Assembly (NCBI GenBank): GCA_963795195.1
Contig: CAWCGU010000006.1
Coordinates: forward strand, 434,001 to 498,000
From: CAWCGU01 sp963795195
GTDB lineage: Bacteria > Actinomycetota > Thermoleophilia > Solirubrobacterales > 70-9
Length of the DNA stretch: 64,000 bases
Direction: 5' to 3'
Shown one piece after another: positions 34,796-43,837 of this stretch. The notes beneath the pieces were generated by a model that was not told the DNA's origin, made no database searches, and worked only from the letters and a program-made list of their open reading frames with translations. The translations under genes were made by a program, and so were the position numbers. Within the stretch, counting starts at the first letter, position 1, and every line of letters starts with the position of its first letter.

Positions 34796-35422
34796 GTGGA
34801 GTCCTCCAGGCGCACCCAGGCTGAGCGCCGGGCCGCGACCAGGGCGGCGTTGCTCGACGCGACAATCGCCTCGCTGGTCGAGGACGGATACGCCGGGACC
34901 ACAACGCGCCGTGTCGCCGAGCGAGCCGGGGTGACGCCCGGCGCCCTGCAGCACCACTTTCCCAGCAAGGCCGACCTCGTCGCCGAGGCGATCTCCGACC
35001 TCGCAGACCGGCTCGCCAGCCAGTTCCTGGAGTCTGCGATCGAGACGTCGGCCGACTACGCAGAGCGCGCCGAGGCGCTCATCGATCGCCTCTGGGAGGT
35101 CCACCGCGGCCCGCTCTTCATCGCGGCGCTCGAACTCTGGATCGCGGCTCGCACGGACCCCGAACCGCGCGGGAGCATGGAGAAGATCAGCACCGAGTTC
35201 GCCCAGCGGGTTGCGGAGGGCGCTCTTTACGCGTTCCCGGACATGGTCGCGGTGCCCGGATTCTTCGAGGCGATCGTCACCGGTTTGGCGACCATGCGAG
35301 GACTCGCCCTGCAGGGCTTCTCCGCCGGCGTCGACCCCGAGCTGGTCTGGCCGTCGACCCGCGCGCACCTGCTCGCACTTTTCGCGGCGCTGGCCCCGGC
35401 TGACTCACCGAGCGAGAACTGA
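34796..35422 (+). CDS. TetR-family transcriptional regulator of the P450/SDR operon
   Basis: A 208-residue regulator. Its N-terminal DNA-binding domain (about 5-55) shows AALLDATIASLVEDGYAGTT then VAERAGVTPGALQHHFPSK. The C-terminal ligand domain is helical. I choose GTG 34796 because it follows a promoter immediately. The upstream open frame runs back through that promoter and the end of the ABC1 gene. The P450 start codon lies 2 bases after the stop, so the regulator heads the catabolic operon. Confidence 0.88.
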   Translation: MESSRRTQAERRAATRAALLDATIASLVEDGYAGTTTRRVAERAGVTPGALQHHFPSKADLVAEAISDLADRLASQFLESAIETSADYAERAEALIDRLWEVHRGPLFIAALELWIAARTDPEPRGSMEKISTEFAQRVAEGALYAFPDMVAVPGFFEAIVTGLATMRGLALQGFSAGVDPELVWPSTRAHLLALFAALAPADSPSEN

Positions 35423-35424
35423 AC

Positions 35425-36693
35425 TTGTCCGCCCGCGCCCACCCCACCGTTACGATCCTGCGCTCCACGACGGCTGCCCGCCAGCCATGGCGCGTGCGCC
35501 GGCTGCAACCGACCGGGGCCGTCTATCGTGAGTTCGACCCTTTCAGCGCCCGGGTGCTCGACGACCCGGCAGCGGCCTACCGGCGACTTCACGAAGCCGG
35601 CGGAATCTCCTACTCGAGGCGCCGCCGCCTGTTTGTGATCGCCGCCTTCGACGAAGTTCGGGCCGCCGCCCGCGCCCACGACGTCCTCTCCTCGGGGAGC
35701 GGCGTCAGCGGAATCCCCGCATCGCTGCCGATGATGATCACGAGCGACCGGCCGCGGCACGGCGAGCTGCGCCGCATGGTGGCGCCACTCTTCACCGGTG
35801 AGGCCGCGCTGGCGCGTCGCCGCCGCGCCCACGCGCTCGCCGCAGCCTCGATCGAGCGCCTGATCGACAACCCGGGCGCTGATGCGGTTGGGGAACTGAC
35901 CGTACCTCTGCCGGTGACCGTGATCTCGGAGTGCCTGGGGATTCCAGCCGCGGACCTGGCCGACTTCAGGCGCTGGTCCGAAGGCATCATCGAGGGCTTC
36001 CACGCCGGAGAGTCCCCGGCGATCGTCTGGCGAAGTGTTCGCATCCTGCGCAGCGTGCGGGCGCTCGAGCGCTACATGCAGCACACCTTCGAGCGGCTGC
36101 GCGCCGATCCCGGCGACGATGTCCTCAGCAGGCTGATCGTCTCTCAGCGCGACGGCGGCCTCAACGACGAGGAGCTGTTCTGGTTCTCGCTGATGCTGCT
36201 CGTAGCCGGCAACGAGACGACGACCAACCTGATCGGCTCGATGCTGCTCGCGCTAGCCGGCGACCCCGGCGCATACCAGCGGCTGCGCGACGAGCCTGAA
36301 GTCAGAGCCGCGGCCGTCGAGGAGGCGCTGCGCTGGGGCTCCCCCATCCAGGGCCTTTTCCGGACGGCAAGACGCGACTACGCGGCCGGCGGCACGACGG
36401 TTCCGGCCGGCGGGCGCGTGCTGCTCGCCTTCGGCGCGGCAAACCGCGACCCGAGCGTGTTCACAGACCCCGACCGCTTCATCGTCGACCGGCAGCCCGA
36501 CGAGCATCTTGGATTCGGATCGGGCATCCACTTCTGCCTTGGCTCCCACCTTGCGCGGATGGAAGCGAGCGCGGTGCTGGACGCCCTCACCGAACGGGTA
36601 GCGCAGATCAGCCTCGCCGGGCCGGTGAGGTGGACCCGAAATCCAAACGTGCGCGGCCCCGCGCACCTCCCCGTGAGACTGGAGGCGGCGTAG
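35425..36693 (+). CDS. Cytochrome P450
   Basis: A soluble bacterial P450 of 422 residues. The I-helix oxygen-activation motif is AGNETT. The ExxR motif sits in EEALRWGSP, with the Arg further on. The heme-binding loop is FGSGIHFCLGSHLARME with the axial Cys. These place it in the CYP superfamily that hydroxylates lipids, terpenes or sterols. The exact CYP family cannot be assigned by eye. Translation starts at TTG, 2 bases after the TetR stop. It needs a ferredoxin partner, which is not visible nearby. Neighbouring SDRs and a BVMO suggest successive oxidation of one alicyclic substrate. Confidence 0.93.
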   Translation: MSARAHPTVTILRSTTAARQPWRVRRLQPTGAVYREFDPFSARVLDDPAAAYRRLHEAGGISYSRRRRLFVIAAFDEVRAAARAHDVLSSGSGVSGIPASLPMMITSDRPRHGELRRMVAPLFTGEAALARRRRAHALAAASIERLIDNPGADAVGELTVPLPVTVISECLGIPAADLADFRRWSEGIIEGFHAGESPAIVWRSVRILRSVRALERYMQHTFERLRADPGDDVLSRLIVSQRDGGLNDEELFWFSLMLLVAGNETTTNLIGSMLLALAGDPGAYQRLRDEPEVRAAAVEEALRWGSPIQGLFRTARRDYAAGGTTVPAGGRVLLAFGAANRDPSVFTDPDRFIVDRQPDEHLGFGSGIHFCLGSHLARMEASAVLDALTERVAQISLAGPVRWTRNPNVRGPAHLPVRLEAA

Positions 36694-36695
36694 GC

Positions 36696-37554
36696 ATGGG
36701 CGAACACCTGCGAATAGAGAACTGTGTCGTCGCCGTCAGCGGCGGTGCCCGCGGGATCGGAGCCGCGATCGCGCAGGCGGCGCGCGAGCGGGGCGCACGC
36801 GTCGCGATCGGAGATGTCGACGCGGAGCTGGCCACCGAGGAAGCGCGGCGCATCGGCGCCGCGGCCTACCGCCTCGACGTCAGCTCGCCCGAGTCCTGGG
36901 CGGATTTCGCGGCGCAGGTCGAAGAGCAGCTCGGGCCGATCGACGTGCTGGTCAACAACGCCGGGATCATGCCGATCGGGGCCTTCCTCGATGAGAGCGC
37001 AGCGACAGTCCAGCGCCAGCTCCAGATCAACCTGCACGGGGTGATCTCGGGCGTCCGCACGGTGCTCCCGGGAATGCTTGCCCGCCACCGCGGCTCGATC
37101 ATCAACGTCGCCTCGCAGGCCGGCAAGATGGGGATCGCGGGCAACGTCACCTACTGCGCAACCAAGTGGGGCGTGGTCGGCTTCTCACATGCGCTCGACG
37201 ACGAACTGCGCGACACGCCGGTGCAGGTCAGTTGCGTGCTGCCGGGAATCGTCAACACCGAGCTCTCACACGGGCTCCCGGAGACTCGGCTGGCTCCCAA
37301 GGTCGAGCCGGCTGAGATCGCGGCGGCCGTGGTTGCGGCGGTTGCCCACCCGCAGGCGCGAGATCTGGGTCCCGAAGTCAGGCCGGGTGGCGATCACGAT
37401 CACGCGGCTGATGCCGACGAAGGCGAGGGCACTGATCGCCCGCGTGCTCGGCAAGAGCGACGTCTTTCTCAACATCGATCCCGCCGCCCGGTCCGGATAT
37501 GAGGCGAGGGTGGCGGCGACGCCCCAGCAAGACTCCGAAGAGGCTCGCCGTTGA
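36696..37554 (+). pseudogene. Short-chain dehydrogenase/reductase with one apparent single-base insertion
   Basis: A classical SDR: cofactor loop SGGARGIGAAIAQAA, NNAGIM, the catalytic Ser in INVASQAG, and YCATK with the catalytic Tyr and Lys. The frame changes near 37380-37388 at the C-terminus. Removing one base continues as VAITITRLMP, then VFLNIDPAARSGYEARV, and ends at 37554, giving about 285 residues. The uncorrected frame ends at 37502 in a basic nonsense tail. The corrected stop overlaps the next SDR start (TTGA), strong evidence that the corrected frame is real. The cofactor is probably NAD, judging by Asp after strand 2 (GDVDAE). Confidence 0.85.
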
Positions 37555-38402
37555 GCCGGCGCCTCGATCTCTGCGGCAAGGTCGTCGTCATCACCGGGGC
37601 CGCCAACGGGATCGGCCTGGCAACGGCGCGCGCGGCCGCGCGGCGCGGGGCCATTCCGGCGCTGCTTGATATCGACGCAAACGGTGCATCCGCGCGAGCT
37701 GCGGAGCTTGGCGGCCGGGCGATCGGTCTCGGCGCCGACGTCACGGATCTCGAGGCGCTGGAGACCGCGGTGCAGGAGGTCGTCCAGCGGCTCGGCGGCA
37801 TCGACGTGCTCGTGGCCAACGCGGGCATCGGCCCCGCGACGACGACGGTCGACTCCGGCGACCGTGCTCACCAGCGCAGGGTCCTCGACGTAAACCTCCA
37901 CGGCGTCTGGCACACCGCCTGGGCGGGAGCGTCGGAGGTTGCGGCTCGCGGCGGGCACCTGGTCGTGATCTCCTCGATCGCAGCCTTCGTGTTGACCCCG
38001 GGCTGGGCCGCGTACTCCGCCAGCAAGGCCGCCGTCGAGCAACTCGCCCGCAGCATGCGCATCGAGCTGGCGCCGACCGGTGCCACCGTCGGCGTCGCCC
38101 ACTTCGGGGTGATCGACACGGCGATGGTCGACGAGTTCGAAGCCGACCCGATCACGGTCGCGATCGAGGAGCACGCCCCTGCCGCGGTCTCCTCGCGCGT
38201 CAGTGTCGAGTCGGCTGCCGAGGCGCTCCTACGCGGCATCGAACGACGGCGCCCGCGAACGATCCACCCGGCCCGCTGGCGGCTTCCCTACGCGACGCGG
38301 GGAGTGTTCGGTCCGCTGACCGACGCTCTGGTCGTCCGCGATCGCACGGTCAAGGAACTGATGGCCCAGGCGCGCGGCCGCGACCTGGCGCGCCACGGGT
38401 GA
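37551..38402 (+). CDS. Short-chain dehydrogenase/reductase
   Basis: A 283-residue SDR. It shows the Rossmann loop ITGAANGIGLATARA (residues 14-28), DID at the end of strand 2 (NAD preference), VANAGIG, and the catalytic Ser in VVISSIAAF. YSASKAAVEQLA carries the Tyr-x3-Lys pair. The C-terminal extension of about 40 residues is Arg-rich. It starts at TTG overlapping the preceding SDR stop and is 6 bp before the hydrolase-BVMO gene. Two adjacent SDRs after a P450 would oxidise hydroxylated intermediates to ketones, which the BVMO could then attack. Confidence 0.9.
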   Translation: MSRRLDLCGKVVVITGAANGIGLATARAAARRGAIPALLDIDANGASARAAELGGRAIGLGADVTDLEALETAVQEVVQRLGGIDVLVANAGIGPATTTVDSGDRAHQRRVLDVNLHGVWHTAWAGASEVAARGGHLVVISSIAAFVLTPGWAAYSASKAAVEQLARSMRIELAPTGATVGVAHFGVIDTAMVDEFEADPITVAIEEHAPAAVSSRVSVESAAEALLRGIERRRPRTIHPARWRLPYATRGVFGPLTDALVVRDRTVKELMAQARGRDLARHG

Positions 38403-38408
38403 GCGCAC

Positions 38409-40836
38409 GTGAGCGCCGTCCGTCGAGCGCAGCTCGCCGCGCTGCGCCTGACGCTGCGCGCGACGGCTCCGCGGATCCTCGGCGCGCGTGTCGGCCTCGC
38501 AAAGCAGCGGCGGAACATCGAGTTGGGAACGAGGCTGCTCGGGACACCGCGCGGCATCCGTGTCGAGACGATCAGCCTCGGGGGCGTGCCGGCCGAGCGG
38601 GTGACCCCGAAGGCGGGCGGCTCGGGCGCGCTGCTCTACCTGCACGGAGGCGGGTACTGCCTCGGCTCGGCCCGCACGCACCGCGGTCATGCCGCTCGCT
38701 TGGCCGCCGCACACCGGCCAGACGGCGTACGTCCTCGACTACCGGCTGGCGCCCGAGCATCCACACCCAGCGGCGCTCGACGACGCTATCGCCGCTTATC
38801 GGGCCCTGCTCGAAACTGGAATGGACCCCGCGCAGATCGCCATCGCCGGCGACTCCGCCGGCGGCGGGCTGGCCCTGGCCCTGTCGATGACCCTGCGCGA
38901 CCACGGCGACCCTGCTCCCGCGGTCGTGGCGATGATCTCGCCCTGGCTCGATCCAGCGGCCGACATCGCGCAGACCAGAGCGCCAACGCCGAGTGACCCC
39001 ATCCAGGGCCTCGACGACCCGATCACCTGGGCCGGTCACTACGTGAGCAACGGCACCGATCCGGCCTCCCCCCCGATCTCGCCGCTTCAGGGCGACCTCG
39101 GCGGGCTGCCCCCGCTGGTCCTCCACTGGGGCAGCGACGACATCCTCGCCGCGGACTCCGAGGCGCTCGTGGCGAAGGCGCAGGCGGGAGGCATCGACCT
39201 CGAGCACCAGCGGCTGGAGCGGCTCTGGCACGACATCCACATGTTCGCCGCCACCGTGCCGGCCGCGGCAAAAGCGATGGCGGATCTCGGACGCTCGATC
39301 CGTTCTCGGCTTCCGAGCGGACAGGGTGGCAACTCGCCGCGGGTCGCCATCGTCGGCGCCGGGATGTCCGGGCTCTGCATGGGCAACGCCCTCAAGCACG
39401 CCGGCCTTGACGATTTCACGATCTACGAGAAGGCCGAGGAGGTGGGCGGTACCTGGAGGGAGAACCGCTACCCGGGGCTGAGCTGCGACGTGCCGTCGCG
39501 CTTTTACTCCTACTCATTCGCCCCCAACCCGGATTGGTCGAGCGTCTACTCCCCCGGGCCCGAGATCCAGGACTACTTCGTACGCATGGCCGACGAGCTT
39601 GGCCTGCGCTCGCAGATCCGCTTCGGCTCCGAGGTGACCGAGACCCGCTGGGAGGACGGTCGCTGGGTGCTGCGCACCCGCGACGGCAACAGTGACGTCG
39701 CCGATGTGGTGGTCACTGCCACCGGCGTGCTGCACCACCCGAAGTTTCCCGACATCCCCGGTCTGGAGTCGTTCGCCGGCGCCACCTTCCACTCCGCACA
39801 GTGGGACGAGTCGGTCGCGCTCGGCGGCGCCAGGGTCGCGGTGATCGGCACGGGCTCGACCGGGGTTCAGATCACGACGGCGCTGGCCGGCGTGGCCGGG
39901 CAACTTGAGCTCTACCAGCGGACTGCGCAATGGATCCTGCCGGTGCCCAACCGGGAGTACTCGCCGCTGCTGCGCAAGGCGTTTCGCCGTTTCGGACGGC
40001 TGAACCGCCTCAGCTACCGCTTCTATCAGGCGCAGCTCGAGGTGATCCTCGGCCAGGCCGTCACAAAGGACGGCGTCTTCCGCAAGCTCATCTCCGCGCT
40101 CTGCCGTCTCAACCTGCGATACGGCGTCAGGGACCCCGAGCTGCGGCGCAAGCTCAGACCCGATTACCAACCGATGTGCAAGCGGCTGGTGATGTCTGCG
40201 GGCTTCTATCCGGCGATTCAGCAACCCGGCGTTGAGCTCGTCACCGACGCAATCGACCACATCGAACCCAGCGGCATCGTCACCACCGACGGCCGTCTGC
40301 ACGAGCTCGACGTGATCGTGCTTGCAACCGGTTTCGATCCCCACGCCTACATGCGGCCGATGGAGATCGTCGGCCCTCGGGGACTGACGCTCGAACAGGC
40401 CTGGGCCGACGGCCCGCGCGCCTACAGGACTGTGGCGCTACCGGGGTTCCCCAATCTGTTCACGCTGATGGGGCCGCACAGCCCGGTCGGCAACCACTCC
40501 TTGATCGCAGTCGCCGAAACCCAGTCGCGCTACATCGTCAACTGGGTCAGGCGCCTGGCCGCGAACGAAGTCAGCTCGGTCACGCCGACCGAGCGCGCAA
40601 CCGCCGACTACAACCGGGAGCTGCGCGATTCGCTGCCGGGAACGGTCTGGTCGACCGGCTGCACGAGTTGGTACCTCGACGAAAAGGGCGTTCCCGAGCT
40701 CTGGCCGTGGACGGCCGGTCGCCATCGCGAGATGCTGCGCGAGCCGATCGACGAAGACTTCGAAGTGGTGAGCGGGGCCAGTGGCAGCGAGGGAGCCGAG
40801 CGCTCCGCGGAGGTTGCCGATGCGCTGGAAGCTTGA
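38409..40836 (+). pseudogene. Alpha/beta-hydrolase fused to Baeyer-Villiger monooxygenase, one apparent insertion
   Basis: From GTG 38409 the first frame encodes a hormone-sensitive-lipase-like hydrolase with the oxyanion motif LHGGGYC. After a switch at about 38702-38709 the second frame continues with DYRLAPEHP, the nucleophile motif GDSAGGGLA and the His region WHDIHMF. It then runs without a stop into a flavoprotein: FAD loop VAIVGAGMSGLCMG, the exact type I BVMO fingerprint FAGATFHSAQWD (FxGxxxHxxxW), the NADPH loop VIGTGSTGVQ and ATGFDPH. Removing one base gives about 808 residues. A BVMO makes an ester or lactone and the hydrolase can open it, so the fusion couples two consecutive reactions. 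Confidence 0.85.
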
Positions 40837-42085
40837 GGACACGGCCGAGCAGGCCGAGTTTCGGGCGGGATTGCGTAAGTGGCTCGCGCAGACGCTGCGG
40901 CCGGGATGGATGGAGGCGGTGGACGCGGGCGACGAGGACGGATTCGCAGAGATCCTCGACGCCGCCGAGCGCGAGGGGCACAATTTTTTCGAGTGGATGC
41001 GGACGATCGGGGCGAGCGGCTACGCCTCCCCCCACTGGCCGCGCGAGTATGGCGGCCTTTCGCAGGAAGTGGGCATGCTGCGAATCGTCCGCGAGGACCT
41101 CGGCCACTACAGGCTGCCGACGTTCGGTCCGAACATCCTCGGTGTCGGGCTGGCCGGGCCGACGATCATCGCCCACGGAACCGAAGAGCACAAGCAGCGC
41201 TACCTGCGCAAGATCCTCACCGGCGAGGAGATCTGGTGCCAGCTCTTCTCAGAGCCCGGCTCGGGGTCCGATCTGGCCTCGCTTTCGACGCGCGCTACAA
41301 GGGACGGCCCCGACTGGGTGATCAACGGTCAGAAGGTCTGGACGACGCTCGCAGAACTCTCGCGCTACGGAATGCTGCTGGCCCGAACCGACCCTGACCT
41401 GCCCAAGCACTCCGGACTGACCTACTTCATCGTCGACATGCAGGCGCCGGGCGTCGAGGTGCGGCCGCTCAAGCAGCTGACCGGCTCAGCAGAGTTCAGC
41501 GAGGTCTATTTCACCGATGTCCACGTCGCCGACGAGTCCCGCGTCGGCGCGGTCAACGACGGTTGGCGCTGCGCTCGCACGACGCTGATGAATGAGCGCG
41601 CGACGATCGCCGGCCTGACACTCGACCTGCGCTCCGTGCTCGGAGGCAGCAAGCGCGGCGACCCCTGGGGCTCGCTGCTCGCCGAGGTTGGAGATCGCGC
41701 CGACCCTGCGATGCGCCAGCGCCTCGCCCAGCTCTACATCGACGGCGAGATCAAGGAGATGAACATGTTCCGTGCCAACGCCGCCCGCCAAGCCGGCCAC
41801 GAGCCGGGACCGGAGGGTGCGATCGGCAAGGTCTTCAACGCCGAGTTAAACCAGCGCAAAGCCGACCTGGCGATCAGCGCCGCGGGCATGGCGGGTATCG
41901 CCTGGACGCCCGGCGACCGGGCCGCCGAGGCCCGGGCCGAGGCCTTCTTGCGCTCGCGCGCCAACACCATCGAGGGAGGCACCAGCGAGGTGCTGCGCAC
42001 CCAGATCGGCGAGCGCGCGCTCGGGTTGCCACGCGAGCCACAGCCGGACAAGGATCTGCCCTGGAAGGAGCTGCGGCGCAGCTAG
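40820..42085 (+). CDS. Acyl-CoA dehydrogenase
   Basis: A 421-residue FAD-dependent acyl-CoA dehydrogenase. Motifs are HWPREYGG in the N-terminal helical domain, CQLFSEPGSGSDLASL (flavin/substrate loop), WVINGQKVWTT and the C-terminal RANTIEGGTSEVLRTQIGERALG. I start at the ATG with GGAGG seven bases upstream. This overlaps the end of the hydrolase-BVMO gene by 17 bp. Homologues of this type in actinobacteria act on branched, aromatic or steroid side-chain CoA esters, often as alpha/beta pairs. The convergent dehydrogenase at 42187 may be its partner. Confidence 0.93.
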   Translation: MRWKLEDTAEQAEFRAGLRKWLAQTLRPGWMEAVDAGDEDGFAEILDAAEREGHNFFEWMRTIGASGYASPHWPREYGGLSQEVGMLRIVREDLGHYRLPTFGPNILGVGLAGPTIIAHGTEEHKQRYLRKILTGEEIWCQLFSEPGSGSDLASLSTRATRDGPDWVINGQKVWTTLAELSRYGMLLARTDPDLPKHSGLTYFIVDMQAPGVEVRPLKQLTGSAEFSEVYFTDVHVADESRVGAVNDGWRCARTTLMNERATIAGLTLDLRSVLGGSKRGDPWGSLLAEVGDRADPAMRQRLAQLYIDGEIKEMNMFRANAARQAGHEPGPEGAIGKVFNAELNQRKADLAISAAGMAGIAWTPGDRAAEARAEAFLRSRANTIEGGTSEVLRTQIGERALGLPREPQPDKDLPWKELRRS

Positions 42086-42121
42086 CGGGCCGGGGCCGGG
42101 TCGACACGCACATTAACCCGC

Positions 42122-42167
42122 CGAGCGTCCCAACTGACCTCCCATAGGGTGTACTCCGGGACGTTCG
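42122..42167 (+). repeat. 46-bp palindromic element, copy 2, between convergent genes
   Basis: The arms CGAGCGTCCC and GGGACGTTCG (one mismatch in the left arm) enclose 26 bases containing ACCTCCCATAGGGTGT, itself weakly palindromic. The element fills the 101-bp space between the stops of two convergent acyl-CoA dehydrogenase genes. It could form a hairpin in either transcript, but no U-run follows. It is nearly identical to copy 3 at 63207. Confidence 0.8.
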
Positions 42168-42186
42168 GCTGTTGTGGCGTCTGGCC

Positions 42187-43326
42187 CTAAACGCCCAGCC
42201 GCTGCGCCAGCAATTCGCGCTGGTGAGACGACGAGCCGAGCAGCAGCTCCGACGTCTTCGCGCGCCTCAGATACAGGTGCGCGGGGTGCTCCCAGGTGAT
42301 CGCGATGCCGCCGTGGACCTGGATGTTCTCCTTGGCCGCGTCCATGAAGGCCTCGCCGGCGTAGGCCTTCGCCAGCGGTGCCGCGATCGACAGCTCCTGC
42401 TCTGACTCGTCGGCTGCCCAGCCTGCGTAGTAGGCGGCCGATTTCGCAGATTCGGCCCCGACGAGCAGGTCGGCGCACTTGTGCTTGATCGCCTGGAAGG
42501 AGCCAATCGGGCGGCCGAACTGGACGCGCTCGTTGGCGTACTCCGTCGCCATCTCGAGGCAGCGCGCGGCGCCGCCGGCGCACTCTGCTGCCAGCAGGGC
42601 CGCGGCTCGATCCAGGACCCGCGCAACCACCTCCCAGCCCGGTGCCCTCGAACCGAGCAGCTGCGCCGGGGTACCGTCGAAATCCAGTTGAGCCTGCCTT
42701 CGGGTCGGGTCGAGTGTCGTCAGCCGCTGGCGCTCGAGCCCTCGTGCGTCGCCTTCGACCGCGTAGATCGCGATGCCATCGGGACCGCGGGCGACGACCA
42801 GGATCAGGTCCGCAGCCTGACCGTCCAGGACGTATGTCTTGCTACCCGTGAGAGCGTGGGAATCCCCCTGTCTCGATGCCCGGACCTGCACTCCCCCCTC
42901 GTCCCAGCGTCCGTCAGCTTCGCAAAGTGCAAGCGTCGCCACCAGTTCACCCGCCGCGATCGCAGGCAGGTAGCGCTGGCGGATCTCGTCGTCCCCTGCC
43001 AGCAGCAGCGCGTTCGCGGCCAAGCCGACAGTGGACAGATACGGCGCGCAAAACAGCGAGCGCCCCATCTCCTCGAAGACCACGGCGAGCTCGCTGAACC
43101 CGAATCCCCCGCCGCCGAAGCGCTCGGGGATCGCCACGCCCTGCAGTGCGGGCTGCGCCGCCATCTGCCGCCAGACCGCTTTGTCGTAGCCGTCCGGGCT
43201 CCCCATCTGCTCGCGCACCTCGGTCTCCCCGGAGACGCGCTCCAGGAAGCCGCGCACCGAGCGACGGAAGTCCTCGCGTTCCTCGCTTACCAGCAGCGAG
43301 GCTGCGGATGCGCCGGCGGCCTCCAA
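42187..43326 (-). CDS. Acyl-CoA dehydrogenase, second type
   Basis: A 379-residue acyl-CoA dehydrogenase, shorter and diverged from the one at 40820. Visible motifs are IPERFGGGGFGFSELAVV, LALCEADGRWDEGG (in place of the usual SEPxxGSD loop), ALTGSKTYVLDG and the C-terminal NIQVHGGIAITWEHPAHLYL. The degenerate flavin loop is typical of the beta-like subunit in heteromeric steroid-type dehydrogenases. Translation begins at TTG, close after the SRPBCC gene stop. It is probably co-transcribed with that gene. Confidence 0.92.
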   Translation of the reverse strand: MEAAGASAASLLVSEEREDFRRSVRGFLERVSGETEVREQMGSPDGYDKAVWRQMAAQPALQGVAIPERFGGGGFGFSELAVVFEEMGRSLFCAPYLSTVGLAANALLLAGDDEIRQRYLPAIAAGELVATLALCEADGRWDEGGVQVRASRQGDSHALTGSKTYVLDGQAADLILVVARGPDGIAIYAVEGDARGLERQRLTTLDPTRRQAQLDFDGTPAQLLGSRAPGWEVVARVLDRAAALLAAECAGGAARCLEMATEYANERVQFGRPIGSFQAIKHKCADLLVGAESAKSAAYYAGWAADESEQELSIAAPLAKAYAGEAFMDAAKENIQVHGGIAITWEHPAHLYLRRAKTSELLLGSSSHQRELLAQRLGV

Positions 43327-43329
43327 GCC

Positions 43330-43758
43330 TCAGCCGATCAGCGCGCCGAGCTTCTCGAGCGAGCGATCGGTGGCCTGCTCCGTAGCCCTAGCCACCGAGT
43401 CGCCGAGCGCGCCGAGCAGCGGCCCGCCGCCGAACGAGGCTTCGAGCGCGCCGGTCGTGCCCGCGCCGTTCGGGGTCAGCTCGAGAGCCGCGCCGAGCTT
43501 GATGCCCATCGGGCCGTCGCCCTCGAGCGCAAAGCGGTGCGGCTCGACCACCTCGGTGATCGTCCACTTGACCTCCCCCGGCATGCCCATGATCGTCACC
43601 GTCTCCCGGAAGGTGGTGCCCTCAATCAGTTGCGGCGGGCCATCCGGAAACGCCTTGTGGGTCTGGTTCCACTCGGCGTAGCGGCTGAAATCGGCACCGA
43701 CCGCCCAAATCTCCTCGGGCGACCTGGCGACGTCGATGGTGCGGACGACTGTCGGCAC
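43330..43758 (-). CDS. SRPBCC (START-like/polyketide-cyclase fold) protein
   Basis: A 142-residue single-domain helix-grip protein of the SRPBCC superfamily. The N-terminal strand and helix (VVRTIDVARSPEEIWAVGAD, FSRYAEWN) and the central strands (WTITEVVEPHRFALEG) follow the polyketide-cyclase/dehydrase pattern. The long C-terminal helix is rich in Ala and Glu. Such proteins bind hydrophobic ligands and sometimes catalyse cyclisation or hydration. The GTG start has AGGAG seven bases upstream. It lies between the mce operon and the acyl-CoA dehydrogenase gene and has its own possible promoter. Confidence 0.85.
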   Translation of the reverse strand: MPTVVRTIDVARSPEEIWAVGADFSRYAEWNQTHKAFPDGPPQLIEGTTFRETVTIMGMPGEVKWTITEVVEPHRFALEGDGPMGIKLGAALELTPNGAGTTGALEASFGGGPLLGALGDSVARATEQATDRSLEKLGALIG

Positions 43759-43798
43759 GGCGGGCTCCTATCGCAGGGGTCGACTGGGGCCGGACTTT

Positions 43799-43816
43799 AC
43801 CATACAACTGCATTGT
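43799..43816 (-). promoter_or_regulatory. Possible promoter/operator for the SRPBCC-dehydrogenase pair
   Basis: In the 79-bp gap between mceF and the SRPBCC gene, the minus strand has TATGGT (43799-43804) as a candidate -10. Next to it is the inverted repeat ACAA-CTGCA-TTGT (43804-43816). The gap is conspicuously AT-rich compared with its surroundings. No convincing -35 is seen. An internal promoter separating this pair from the mce operon is possible but unproven. Confidence 0.35.
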
Positions 43817-43837
43817 TTGTTTGCGCGCCACTCTCGG

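Noticed and set aside
15681..40836. Programmed +1 ribosomal frameshifting as a genome-wide mechanism
   Set aside because: No shared slippery heptamer or downstream structure is visible at the nine sites, unrelated housekeeping-type genes are hit, and G/C-run insertions are a common sequencing artefact.
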